A DNA stretch of 13,353 nucleotides from Cenarchaeum sp. SB0662_bin_33 (lineage in GTDB: Archaea; Thermoproteota; Nitrososphaeria; Nitrososphaerales; Nitrosopumilaceae): contig VXON01000151.1 of NCBI GenBank assembly GCA_009840065.1, positions 1 to 13,353 on the forward strand, in the 5' to 3' direction. Of this stretch, positions 1-6,279 are shown piece after piece (within the stretch, counting starts at the first letter, position 1; each line of letters starts with the position of its first letter). Both the position numbers and the translations under genes were made by a program. Under the pieces are notes generated by a model. The model searched no databases. It was given only the letters and a program-made list of their open reading frames with translations, and was not told where the DNA came from.

Positions 1-204
1 GGATTTTTCCACTCCTAGCACCTAGGTGTCAATTGGCACTTTTTCACTTTCTGTTTGGACTACCCCTCAGAAACAAAATTGGTTAAAACACTACAGAACC
101 ATCTAATCTTTGTGTTGGGCCAGCAACATTCAAGCAGTGGTACGTCTGTAAAGTCGTTCCGAATCCACATGTTAAAACTTGCCAGCAGCTGTCTACGCAG
201 TTTA

Positions 205-341
205 TTAAAAATCTGATAACATTTTATTTGTTTTGGATTTTATGAATTAAATAATTAATAAAATTATATATAAATTAAAAAATATTAGTTCAATTAATAT
301 AATTTTAAATATATAATTTTAGGTATTCTAAAAAATCATAG
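205..341. other. Extremely AT-rich tract
   Basis: This stretch is made almost only of A and T, with several TATA-like words. It contrasts strongly with the roughly half G+C operon downstream. It could hold promoters for unseen leftward transcription, or simply be low-constraint spacer; nothing in the sequence decides this. Confidence 0.5.
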
Positions 342-384
342 TTAGTCAGATCATGCCTATGTCTCCAAGCAAAAACCGCTTGTT
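341..384. repeat. Fragment of the inverted-repeat element family
   Basis: The sequence around cagatcatgcctat, followed by ccaagcaaaa, closely resembles the reverse complement of 630-680 (inside the element at 572-947) and of 948-992. It is therefore in inverted orientation relative to both. It looks like a remnant arm of an older or nested copy. The match was made by eye and includes several mismatches. Confidence 0.5.
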
Positions 385-571
385 ATGTATAGTACTCTGC
401 AAAAAGATCCAATATTTTTCGGTGCCCGACGGTAACGGAATTTCTTATCAGAAGGGATTGGTTTGGGCCGCCCTTCTGCGTGGCAGCCAGTGTCCTGCCC
501 AATATGATCTCGGGCGCAGTGCCGTTGCGAACGGGTCTTGGTATGTTACAACTTAATTTGATACAAATGAG

Positions 572-604
572 GAAAGTGTTTTGCTTTTTGAAGTTGGGTA
601 CTTG
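572..604. repeat. Left terminal inverted repeat, copy 1
   Basis: These 33 bases pair with the reverse complement of 915-947 with a single G/A mismatch near the inner end. The first 18 bases are also identical to the left end of copy 2. Confidence 0.85.
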
Positions 605-790
605 TCGGTCTAGTATGGCCCCTATCCGTAAAAAGCAGTCTTTTGTTTGGGAAAATAGGCATGACCTGACCAAGTGCAATTAGAGGCGATATAGGATTTG
701 TGGCCATATAATGTTGATATAAACAGATGAGTGCACATCATACGCTAGGATACGAAACGAGAGGTTCTACCGAAAAATCATCTAACGTAC

Positions 791-823
791 GGCTGGTCTG
801 ATGTATATATCAGATGGCCAGCC
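791..823. other. Central hairpin of repeat copy 1
   Basis: ggctgg-tctga pairs with tcaga-(tgg)-ccagcc around an AT-rich 8-base loop, giving 11 pairs with a three-base bulge. The outer six pairs are kept in copy 2 (11589-11621) as pairs that include G·U wobble, if read as + strand RNA. It may reflect folding of DNA or RNA from the element. Confidence 0.5.
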
Positions 824-914
824 CGCATAATCATACCAATTGGTAAGTCTGCGCATGGATCTTTGATGTGTGCCTGAACTACATATCCTACTTTTTACAT
901 TATACTGTCCCGAC

Positions 915-947
915 CAAGTACTCAACTTCAAAAAGCAAAACACTTTC
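915..947. repeat. Right terminal inverted repeat, copy 1
   Basis: This is the reverse complement of 572-604 with one mismatch. It ends in cactttc, as does the right end of copy 2. Confidence 0.85.
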
Positions 948-1013
948 AAAAAGTAGTCTTTTGCTTGCAGGAATAGACACGATCTAACCAAGTACACAAT
1001 GTAAAAATTTGTG
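948..1013. repeat. Partial direct repeat of the element's left interior
   Basis: Starting exactly at the right end of copy 1, aaaaagtagtcttttgcttg closely follows aaaaagcagtcttttgtttg at 630-649. The similarity continues through a ccaagta phrase and on to atttgtg, matching 660-700 and, in copy 2, 11459-11515. It is a truncated second copy in direct orientation, so copy 1 sits in or against another family member. Confidence 0.55.
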
Positions 1014-1145
1014 TCCTGTTGACCATGAACACCAAAATTAAACCAGCAATCCGCCAAACAGCCACAGTTATCTTGTTACTTTTGGGAAAAAATTGGGTAG
1101 TTTAAAAAATTATTCGTCCCTGCAAGGCAGACCTAACAACATAAC

Positions 1146-1153
1146 TTTTTATA
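1146..1153 (+). promoter_or_regulatory. Candidate TATA box for the nuo operon
   Basis: tttttata lies about 26-33 bases upstream of the TTG start of nuoA at 1179, preceded by an A-rich ataac stretch that could act as the TFB-recognition element. Archaeal initiation about 25-28 bases downstream would place the transcript start at or next to the start codon, so the message would be nearly leaderless. No Shine-Dalgarno site precedes this start, which agrees. Confidence 0.45.
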
Positions 1154-1178
1154 GCAAATTTCAACTCTGAGATCTAGA

Positions 1179-1553
1179 TTGGTAGGAGAGCTAGCAGGAA
1201 ACTATGGCAATATACTATTGATGTTTGGCTTTGCAGTGGTTGCAGTAGGTCCTGCACTAATAATATCTAGAATGATATCACCCCGGAAACGCAGCAACCC
1301 CGTTAAGTTTCTACCAATGGAGTGCGGACAGGTACCAAAAGGCGAGGGACGAACCCACTTTATGATGCAGTACTATGCGTATATACTGATGTTTGTTGTG
1401 TTTGATGTTATGGCAATATTCCTGTACGCCTGGGGGGGCTCCATACTGATGTTGCCTCGCGCCGCCACACTGCCATTGATTGCATTTTTGGGCATTATGT
1501 TTGCAGCCATGGCGTTTGCATTATATCAGTCTCAAAGGAGGAATATATGGTAA
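1179..1553 (+). CDS. nuoA: Complex I-like oxidoreductase, subunit NuoA
   Basis: NuoA (ND3 family) is a small membrane subunit that sits beside NuoH and NuoJ; its loop helps seal the quinone cavity. At 124 residues it has the usual length and three hydrophobic segments (about residues 11-31, 65-86 and 94-115). The family loop motif MECG is present (E48, C49). The second helix reads FVVFDVMAIFLYAW: Asp76 is kept, but the Glu normally two residues later (FDVE) is Met78. The start chosen is TTG at 1179, because a TATA-like box lies about 29 bases upstream and no ATG exists near the N-terminus. It is the first gene of the operon. It ends inside the nuoB start region (4-7 base overlap if nuoB begins at 1547). 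It carries an aaaggagg site near its 3' end that serves nuoB. The identification is secure; the start is probable. Confidence 0.93.
   Translation: MVGELAGNYGNILLMFGFAVVAVGPALIISRMISPRKRSNPVKFLPMECGQVPKGEGRTHFMMQYYAYILMFVVFDVMAIFLYAWGGSILMLPRAATLPLIAFLGIMFAAMAFALYQSQRRNIW
1534..1541 (+). promoter_or_regulatory. Shine-Dalgarno site for nuoB
   Basis: aaaggagg lies inside the end of nuoA. It is 5 bases from the ATG at 1547 and 11 from the in-frame ATG at 1553, so it slightly favours 1547. Confidence 0.6.
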
Positions 1554-2077
1554 TGATTAAAGAGTTGTTGACTCCCCACAACGCCAACGTATTTGTTGGC
1601 AAGCTTGGCGATCTTTTAGAGAAGGCAGTGGATAAACCCTTGGGCTATGCAATAAACTGGGGTCGCATATGGTCGCTGTGGCCTGTCCATATAGAGACGG
1701 CATGCTGTAGCGTTGAGTTTGGGGCCGCATCAGGTCCTAGATATGATGTGGAACGATTTGGTATAATAGAGGCATTTGGATCACTGCGTCAATGCGATCT
1801 CATAGTGGTACAGGGCACCATAACCCGCAAGATGGCCCCCCGGCTTAGACTGGTATATGATCAAATGCCCGAGCCAAAGTATGTTATCGCCATGGGCGCC
1901 TGCGCAATTACGGGGGGGCTGTACTTTGACTCGTACAATGTACTGCCCGGGATAGACGGCGTATTGCCTGTGGATATCTATGTGCCCGGCTGCCCGCCAA
2001 GACCCGAGACACTAATACAAGGCTGTATGTTATTGCAAGAGAAGATGAAGAGAATGAAGGCGAGGAAGTTCGTCTGA
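1547..2077 (+). CDS. nuoB: Complex I-like oxidoreductase, subunit NuoB (cluster N2)
   Basis: NuoB carries the terminal 4Fe-4S cluster N2, which passes electrons to the quinone at the NuoD interface. All four cluster ligands are visible: the adjacent pair C53-C54 (TACCSVEF), C119 (MGACAITGG) and C149 (YVPGCPPRPE). Their spacing matches the family. The protein is 176 residues, normal for a NuoB core without extensions. The N-terminal 50 residues include an amphipathic-looking stretch that in the family packs on the membrane arm. Two in-frame starts exist: ATG 1547 (better Shine-Dalgarno spacing) and ATG 1553, which would overlap the nuoA stop by one base and give MIKELLTP. The choice changes only two residues. 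The stop overlaps nuoC by one base (TGATG), so translation is probably coupled. A run of seven G occurs at 1912-1918. Confidence 0.97.
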   Translation: MVMIKELLTPHNANVFVGKLGDLLEKAVDKPLGYAINWGRIWSLWPVHIETACCSVEFGAASGPRYDVERFGIIEAFGSLRQCDLIVVQGTITRKMAPRLRLVYDQMPEPKYVIAMGACAITGGLYFDSYNVLPGIDGVLPVDIYVPGCPPRPETLIQGCMLLQEKMKRMKARKFV

Positions 2078-2562
2078 TGGATCCGCTCATACCTACCACC
2101 CAGCCATTTTTGGAGAAGTTTCCGGATGTCACCATAATATCCGATGATGCAGACCGACCAGCAATACTAGTTCCAAAAGAGCAGATACTTGATGCTGCCA
2201 TATTTGCCAAGGAGATGGGTTTTGATCATGCTGAGTCCGTATCGGGTGTGGACTATCCGGACGAGAACGAGATAGAGGTGGTGTATCATCTGGGATCGTA
2301 CACAAACGATGCCATGGCAAAGTGTGTACTGGCTCTGGCCACTAGAGCACCTCGGGAAGATGCCCCAAGACCCGGCCAGGATTCTACTAGACTACCCACG
2401 CTCCGGGAAGTATTCTATTCGGTTGAGTTTCATGAACGTGAGATATTTGAGATGTTGGGTGTATATTTTGAAGGCCATCCGGACAACCGTCGCCTCCTGC
2501 TGCCTGAGGACTGGGCAGACCTGCCTCCCATGCGGAAGGACTTTGCAATAAAGGGTCGTTGA
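2077..2562 (+). CDS. nuoC: Complex I-like oxidoreductase, subunit NuoC (30 kDa)
   Basis: NuoC is a cofactor-free peripheral-arm subunit that binds NuoD, B and I. The 30 kDa signature is at residues 117-156: EFHEREIFEMLGVYFEGHP, then the RRLLLPEDW and RKDF elements, close to the family form. At 161 residues it is a compact archaeal or bacterial type and is not fused to NuoD as it is in E. coli. The ATG start overlaps the nuoB stop by one base. The next gene follows at once: its likely ATG is five bases past the stop. The identification is secure from the signature and position. Confidence 0.95.
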   Translation: MDPLIPTTQPFLEKFPDVTIISDDADRPAILVPKEQILDAAIFAKEMGFDHAESVSGVDYPDENEIEVVYHLGSYTNDAMAKCVLALATRAPREDAPRPGQDSTRLPTLREVFYSVEFHEREIFEMLGVYFEGHPDNRRLLLPEDWADLPPMRKDFAIKGR

Positions 2563-2567
2563 TAACA

Positions 2568-3701
2568 ATGTCCACGCAACTACCGCCCGGCCTGCAACTT
2601 GAGAAAGTAGATGAGCGTATAATGACGCTTAATGTGGGCCCCCAGCATCCGGGCTCGGGCCACATGAGGATAATTGTACAGATAGACGGTGACTATATTG
2701 TAGCATGTGATCCCGACCCCGGATACGTCCATCGGGGTGAGGAGAAGATGGCCGAGTACAGAAACTATATCACCAACATACCACACCTAGAGAGGCCCGT
2801 CATACACGATTCTTGTAATATCTTATATCCATATGTGCTTGGTGCCGAAGAACTGCTGGGAATCGAGGTCCCCGAGCGCGCCAAATATGTCAGGGTAATT
2901 GCTGCAGAGCTGAATAGATGTGTATACACGTTGTACTGGCTGGCCATATACGGCATATTCTTGGGTCACTCTACCATGTTCATGTGGCCGACGGGAGATC
3001 GTGAACTCTTTATAGACTTGCTGGAGAAACTTACCGGTGCCCGGGTCACACATGCCTACTTTATTCCCGGTGGAGTACGAAATGATATGCCCGCCAACTT
3101 TGAGGATGTATGCCTACGTCAGGTAGGCTACTTTGAGAAGCGCATAGCCGAGTATGCGGATGTATTTTATGACAACCCCATACTGATATCGCGCACTGCC
3201 GATACTGGCATACTGTCCCGTAATGATGCCATACGACTGGGTACTACGGGCTCTGTACTGCGCGCCAGTGGTGTAGATTATGATGTGCGCAAAAAAGAGC
3301 CATACGATGTCTATGACTCGATGGACTTTGAGACCAACATACTAAAGGCCGGTGACGCGTATGCGCGCTCCAAAGTACCATGGCTGGATATGATGGAGTC
3401 GTGCCGCATAATACGTGATGCTCTATCCAAGATGCCAAAGTCCGGCTCGGTCCGCACAAAACTAAAACCAAATCCCAAGGGCGGTGACACATCTGTGTAT
3501 AAGCGGGTTGAGTCTGGCCGGGGGGCGCTGGGATGCCATATAGTATCAAGGAAGAAGCCAGAACCATACCGGGTCAAACTCAGCGTGGGTTCATTTCGCA
3601 ATCTGATAGCAATGCCATATCTACTGAAGGGTGAAAAATTGGGGAACATGCCTTCCGTATACTGGAGTCTGAACTACTGGCCGGTGGAGGCAGATCGATA
3701 A
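2568..3701 (+). CDS. nuoD: Complex I-like oxidoreductase, subunit NuoD (49 kDa)
   Basis: NuoD is the large peripheral subunit, related to the large subunit of NiFe hydrogenases, that forms most of the quinone-reduction pocket with NuoB. I chose ATG 2568 (MSTQLPPGL, 377 residues). An in-frame TTG at 2559 overlaps the nuoC stop but adds only MIT and has no ribosome site. Conserved pieces are LNVGPQHP (residues 21-28), GYVHRGEEK (52-60), GSVLRASGVDYDVRK and the C-terminal SFRNLIAMPYLLKGE followed by a final DR. Hydrogenase CxxC pairs are absent, as expected for complex I. The loop after GPQHP reads GSGHMR rather than the usual [ST]HGVLR, and the position of the quinone-binding Tyr (Tyr87 in Thermus Nqo4) appears to be Ile79. 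The stop codon directly abuts nuoH. Confidence 0.96.
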   Translation: MSTQLPPGLQLEKVDERIMTLNVGPQHPGSGHMRIIVQIDGDYIVACDPDPGYVHRGEEKMAEYRNYITNIPHLERPVIHDSCNILYPYVLGAEELLGIEVPERAKYVRVIAAELNRCVYTLYWLAIYGIFLGHSTMFMWPTGDRELFIDLLEKLTGARVTHAYFIPGGVRNDMPANFEDVCLRQVGYFEKRIAEYADVFYDNPILISRTADTGILSRNDAIRLGTTGSVLRASGVDYDVRKKEPYDVYDSMDFETNILKAGDAYARSKVPWLDMMESCRIIRDALSKMPKSGSVRTKLKPNPKGGDTSVYKRVESGRGALGCHIVSRKKPEPYRVKLSVGSFRNLIAMPYLLKGEKLGNMPSVYWSLNYWPVEADR

Positions 3702-5000
3702 ATGTCTGTAATAGCACCCACCTTTCGTCTAAGCTACTTTCTAAGGAGCATACTGGATAACGTATTCTGGATTATAGTTCTGGTGACACTAGTGGGCATT
3801 CCGGCCATACAGATTGTGCTATTTTATATCGAGATGCCTGTAATTGATGGCGAACTGCTTACGCCGTTCTTGGCACTTACATGGCTGGCCGACCCTTCGC
3901 GGGCGGTCCCAATAATAAAGGCGCTGATGTATACTGACTTCTTTCGTATAGCTGTATTTCCCGGATTTGGCCTGGCTGCACTATTGGCGGCGGGTACGAT
4001 ATTTGTCGAGCGTAAGATGCTGGCCAAGCTCCAACTGCGTGTGGGGCCGTTCTACTGTGGAAAGGTGGAGGGCATACTGCAACTAATGGGAGATGGGCTG
4101 AAACTAATATCAAAAGAGATTATAATTCCGGCCAAGGCTGACAAGCCAATATTTTGGCTGGCTCCCGTGGCATTTGTTGGAACTGCGGCGGCCTTTGTTA
4201 GCCTGATACCTGTTGCTCCCGGTTGGGTGGTTGCCGATGTAGATCTGGGGGTCTTGGCCGTCTTTGCGGTAATAGGCTTCTTTCCCATAGTCACAATACT
4301 CTCTGCATGGTCTGCCAACTCAAAGTTTCCGTTTATTGGTGGAATTCGGGCGCTACACCAGATGATCTCCTTTGAGATACCTCTGATACTGTCGTTATTG
4401 GGAGTGGTGATGCTGGCCGGAACCATGAGCCTGACTGGCATAGTAGAGTCGCAGGACTTTTTCCCATGGATAGTATTTCTGCCGGTAGGAGCCATTGTAT
4501 TCTTTATATGCATACTTGCCGAGCTGGAACGCATACCATTTGACCTTCCGGAGGCAGAATCCGAGATAGTCGCAGGCTGGCTCACCGAGTTCTCCGGCAT
4601 GATGTACGGCCTAGTACAACTGGGAACCTATCTCAAACTATATGCATTTGCCGCACTATTCACAGTAATGTTTCTGGGCGGTTGGAGTGGTCCCATGCTG
4701 TGGCCTCCATTCCCCGAGGAGATTATAACTGATGGCATACAACTGGGTCCTGTAACTGCCACCATTCCTGGACTGCCAATACTAGATCAGGCAATGCTAA
4801 ACGGCGTGCTGTGGTTTCTATTAAAGACCGTGGCAGTGATATTCTTTATTCTACTGCCTAGGGGCGTCTTTCCCCGCATACGGATAGACATGCTACTGTC
4901 CCTAGGATGGTACAAGCTGATAGGATTGTCATTTATCAACATCTTTATAGCCTTGGCGCTGCTTTACGCTGGGGTACTTGGACCTGGAGGGATGATATAA
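3702..5000 (+). CDS. nuoH: Complex I-like oxidoreductase, subunit NuoH
   Basis: NuoH (ND1) is the membrane subunit that anchors the peripheral arm and forms the mouth of the quinone chamber. Signatures are ERKMLAKLQLRVGP (103-116), GDGLKLISKE (130-139), the glutamate-rich loop ERIPFDLPEAESEIVAGW (276-293) with TEFSGM, and the C-terminal LPRGVFPRIRIDMLL. At 432 residues it is longer than the roughly 330-370 usual in bacteria. Extra sequence lies between the first hydrophobic segment (about 21-43) and the ERK motif, and in the segment 329-360. The loop after LRVGP is FYCGKVEG, one residue longer than and unlike the usual GPxRxGPxG. The ATG follows the nuoD stop with no gap, and the stop shares one base with the nuoI start (TAATG). 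The identification is secure. Confidence 0.96.
   Translation: MSVIAPTFRLSYFLRSILDNVFWIIVLVTLVGIPAIQIVLFYIEMPVIDGELLTPFLALTWLADPSRAVPIIKALMYTDFFRIAVFPGFGLAALLAAGTIFVERKMLAKLQLRVGPFYCGKVEGILQLMGDGLKLISKEIIIPAKADKPIFWLAPVAFVGTAAAFVSLIPVAPGWVVADVDLGVLAVFAVIGFFPIVTILSAWSANSKFPFIGGIRALHQMISFEIPLILSLLGVVMLAGTMSLTGIVESQDFFPWIVFLPVGAIVFFICILAELERIPFDLPEAESEIVAGWLTEFSGMMYGLVQLGTYLKLYAFAALFTVMFLGGWSGPMLWPPFPEEIITDGIQLGPVTATIPGLPILDQAMLNGVLWFLLKTVAVIFFILLPRGVFPRIRIDMLLSLGWYKLIGLSFINIFIALALLYAGVLGPGGMI
4986..4990 (+). promoter_or_regulatory. Shine-Dalgarno site for nuoI
   Basis: ggagg lies nine bases before the ATG at 5000. It decides the nuoI start against a longer open frame reaching back to 4907, which would only duplicate nuoH sequence in another frame. 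Confidence 0.6.
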
Positions 5001-5497
5001 TGGGAACTGCAACTGGAATAATTAAAGCACTAAACTCAGGAGTTAAACACTTGGCGCGCAAACGGTTTACGCTGCGATATCCCGAACAGAAGCTAAAATT
5101 TGTGGGGGATGGCTACAGGTATGACCCTGTTACAGGCGTTGGTGTTGCTGGCCTTAAGGGGCGCCATATGCTGTTTCACGACCACTGCACGGGCTGTCAG
5201 TTATGCTCCATTGCGTGTGAGGGCGTGGCAGAAGCCATCGCCATGGTAAAGGTGCCCGAATCACACAAACACAACAAAAAGAGCATAATGCCCCAGATAG
5301 ACTATGGTAAGTGCGTCTTTTGTGGACTATGCGTAGATGCATGTCCTTTCTATGCGTTATATATGAGCAACGACTATGAACTGTCGTCGTTCACAAAGGA
5401 GGGGCTGATTTACACCCCGGCCCAGCTACAGGTAAAGCCACACGTGTCACAAGATGCGGAGATACAGATAACGGATAGGGGTGCCACCCATGGCTGA
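5000..5497 (+). CDS. nuoI: Complex I-like oxidoreductase, subunit NuoI (2x 4Fe-4S)
   Basis: NuoI carries clusters N6a and N6b, which relay electrons toward N2 in NuoB. With ATG 5000 (MGTATGIIK) it has 165 residues, the family's size. Two ferredoxin motifs are seen: C63-x2-C66-x2-C69-x3-C73, and C105-x2-C108-x2-C111-x3-C115-Pro116. In the first motif the residue after the fourth Cys is Glu74 rather than the usual Pro. The start is set by the ggagg at 4986-4990 and the one-base overlap with the nuoH stop. The end overlaps nuoJ by eight bases. With no NuoEFG in the operon, NuoI would be the likely docking surface for a soluble donor such as a ferredoxin (inference). Confidence 0.96.
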   Translation: MGTATGIIKALNSGVKHLARKRFTLRYPEQKLKFVGDGYRYDPVTGVGVAGLKGRHMLFHDHCTGCQLCSIACEGVAEAIAMVKVPESHKHNKKSIMPQIDYGKCVFCGLCVDACPFYALYMSNDYELSSFTKEGLIYTPAQLQVKPHVSQDAEIQITDRGATHG

Positions 5498-5993
5498 TGC
5501 AGTATTCTTGGCGCTCTCGGTTCTGACCATCGGCTCGGCCATTGCGGCCTTGGAGATGCGCTCTCTCATATACGGATCTATTGCACTGATGGGCTCGCTG
5601 GGAGGCGTGGCGGGATTTTTCTTTCTGCTGGATGCTCCCTTTGTAGCGCTGTTCCAACTGGCCGTATATGTGGGCTCTATAGCCGTTCTGATACTGTTTA
5701 CCGTAATGTTGGTACGCCGCGAGCTCATATTTAAAAAGATAGAGGATAGGCGCCGCAAGATGGCAGGGATTGGGTTATTGCTAGTCTTTTTAGTATCTGT
5801 GGGCGCCCTGATCATGTCATCTGGAATTCAGCAGATGGACTCTGATTCGCCACCCATAGACTTTCGTGAGATAGGCGAAGACTTTTTGGTATATTATTGG
5901 CCAGCCTTGGTGGTTATGGCCCTGATACTGTCCGGTGCCGTAACCGGAGCCTTGGTACTGGCTAGGCGGGAGGTAGAGAGTGGCACTAATTGA
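5490..5993 (+). CDS. nuoJ: Complex I-like oxidoreductase, subunit NuoJ
   Basis: NuoJ (ND6) is a membrane subunit between NuoH and NuoK whose third helix changes shape in the catalytic cycle. The protein is 167 residues from ATG 5490, with about five hydrophobic segments (roughly 4-21, 28-47, 53-75, 92-110 and 137-157). The family helix appears as FQLAVYVGSIAVLILF (55-70), including the conserved Tyr60 and Gly62. A GTG at 5481 would add three residues. ATG is preferred because aggggtg (5477-5483) lies 6 bases upstream of it. The start lies inside the end of nuoI, and the end overlaps nuoK by 14 bases. Confidence 0.94.
   Translation: MADAVFLALSVLTIGSAIAALEMRSLIYGSIALMGSLGGVAGFFFLLDAPFVALFQLAVYVGSIAVLILFTVMLVRRELIFKKIEDRRRKMAGIGLLLVFLVSVGALIMSSGIQQMDSDSPPIDFREIGEDFLVYYWPALVVMALILSGAVTGALVLARREVESGTN
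5968..5973 (+). promoter_or_regulatory. Shine-Dalgarno site for nuoK
   Basis: gggagg lies six bases before the GTG at 5980 and supports this non-ATG start inside the end of nuoJ. Confidence 0.6.
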
Positions 5994-6279
5994 ATTCGTT
6001 TTGGTATCTGTGGCACTACTGGGTATCGGCATATATGGACTGGCGGTCAAGCGCAATGCCATACGCATGCTCTTTGCAGTGGAGATTATAATAAACGCCG
6101 CCAATCTGAATCTGGTCGCGTTCTCTAGATATGTGGATGATAGCGGGGGGCAGACGTTGGCACTCTTCTCCATAGCCATTGCCGCCGCCGAGGTTGCCGT
6201 GGGCTTGGCGCTAGTAGTGGTTGCATATCGCATGTACAAGGATGTCGACATTGCCAACTTTAGGAGTCTGCGGGGATGA
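5980..6279 (+). CDS. nuoK: Complex I-like oxidoreductase, subunit NuoK
   Basis: NuoK (ND4L) is a three-helix membrane subunit that belongs to the charged axis of the membrane arm. Its 99 residues match the family (about 100). Both key intramembrane glutamates are visible: Glu35 in LFAVEIIINAANL and Glu71 in AAAEVAVGLALVV, corresponding to E36 and E72 of E. coli. The start is GTG at 5980, supported by the gggagg six bases upstream. The gene overlaps nuoJ by 14 bases and nuoM by 4 (ATGA), which suggests coupled translation. Confidence 0.95.
   Translation: MALIEFVLVSVALLGIGIYGLAVKRNAIRMLFAVEIIINAANLNLVAFSRYVDDSGGQTLALFSIAIAAAEVAVGLALVVVAYRMYKDVDIANFRSLRG

Larger units (their letters stand above)
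572..947. mobile_element. MITE-like element, copy 1 (376 bp, terminal inverted repeats)
   Basis: The ends 572-604 and 915-947 are inverted repeats of 33 bases with one mismatch, beginning gaaagtgttttgcttttt. Similarity continues inward with gaps: a phrase like gtaaaaag(c/t)ag recurs in both arms. A second, diverged copy at 11429-11740 shares both ends and the interior in the same order, which defines the family. There is no transposase inside, so the element would be non-autonomous. No target-site duplication is visible: the eight bases before it (caaatgag) differ from those after it (aaaaagta). The right end instead runs straight into another fragment of the family. The short open frames across it (480-683 +, 782-1057 -, 383-679 -) are probably by-products of the repeat arms. 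Confidence 0.75.
1..1178. other. Non-coding region upstream of nuoA with repeat remnants
   Basis: I see no convincing gene here. Short open frames exist on both strands but lack family resemblance, and most of them run across the inverted-repeat element at 572-947. Positions 19-28 are a perfect 10-base palindrome (cacctaggtg). About 205-341 is extremely AT-rich. 341-384 and 948-1013 are fragments related to the arms of the element at 572-947. 384-571 is richer in G+C and unexplained; it could be a decayed gene but shows no recognisable domain. The last 40 bases hold the likely nuoA promoter. Confidence 0.7.

Noticed and set aside
564..955. Target-site duplication for repeat copy 1
   Set aside because: The flanking eight bases, caaatgag and aaaaagta, do not match, and the right flank is itself repeat sequence.
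341..1013. CRISPR array
   Set aside because: The repeated segments are few, partly inverted, unequal in length and without regular spacers.
480..1057. Short open frames at 480-683 (+), 383-679 (-) and 782-1057 (-) with similar translated segments
   Set aside because: Their shared wording comes from the repeat arms at 572-604, 630-680, 915-947 and 948-995. They lack ribosome sites and family resemblance.
4052..4600. 182-codon open frame on the minus strand inside nuoH
   Set aside because: It is a shadow of nuoH: the + strand frame has full family motifs across the whole interval, and the minus translation has no recognisable domain.
4907..4999. N-terminal extension of nuoI back to 4907
   Set aside because: It would overlap nuoH by 94 bases and read its sequence out of frame. 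ATG 5000 has a good Shine-Dalgarno site and gives the normal NuoI length.
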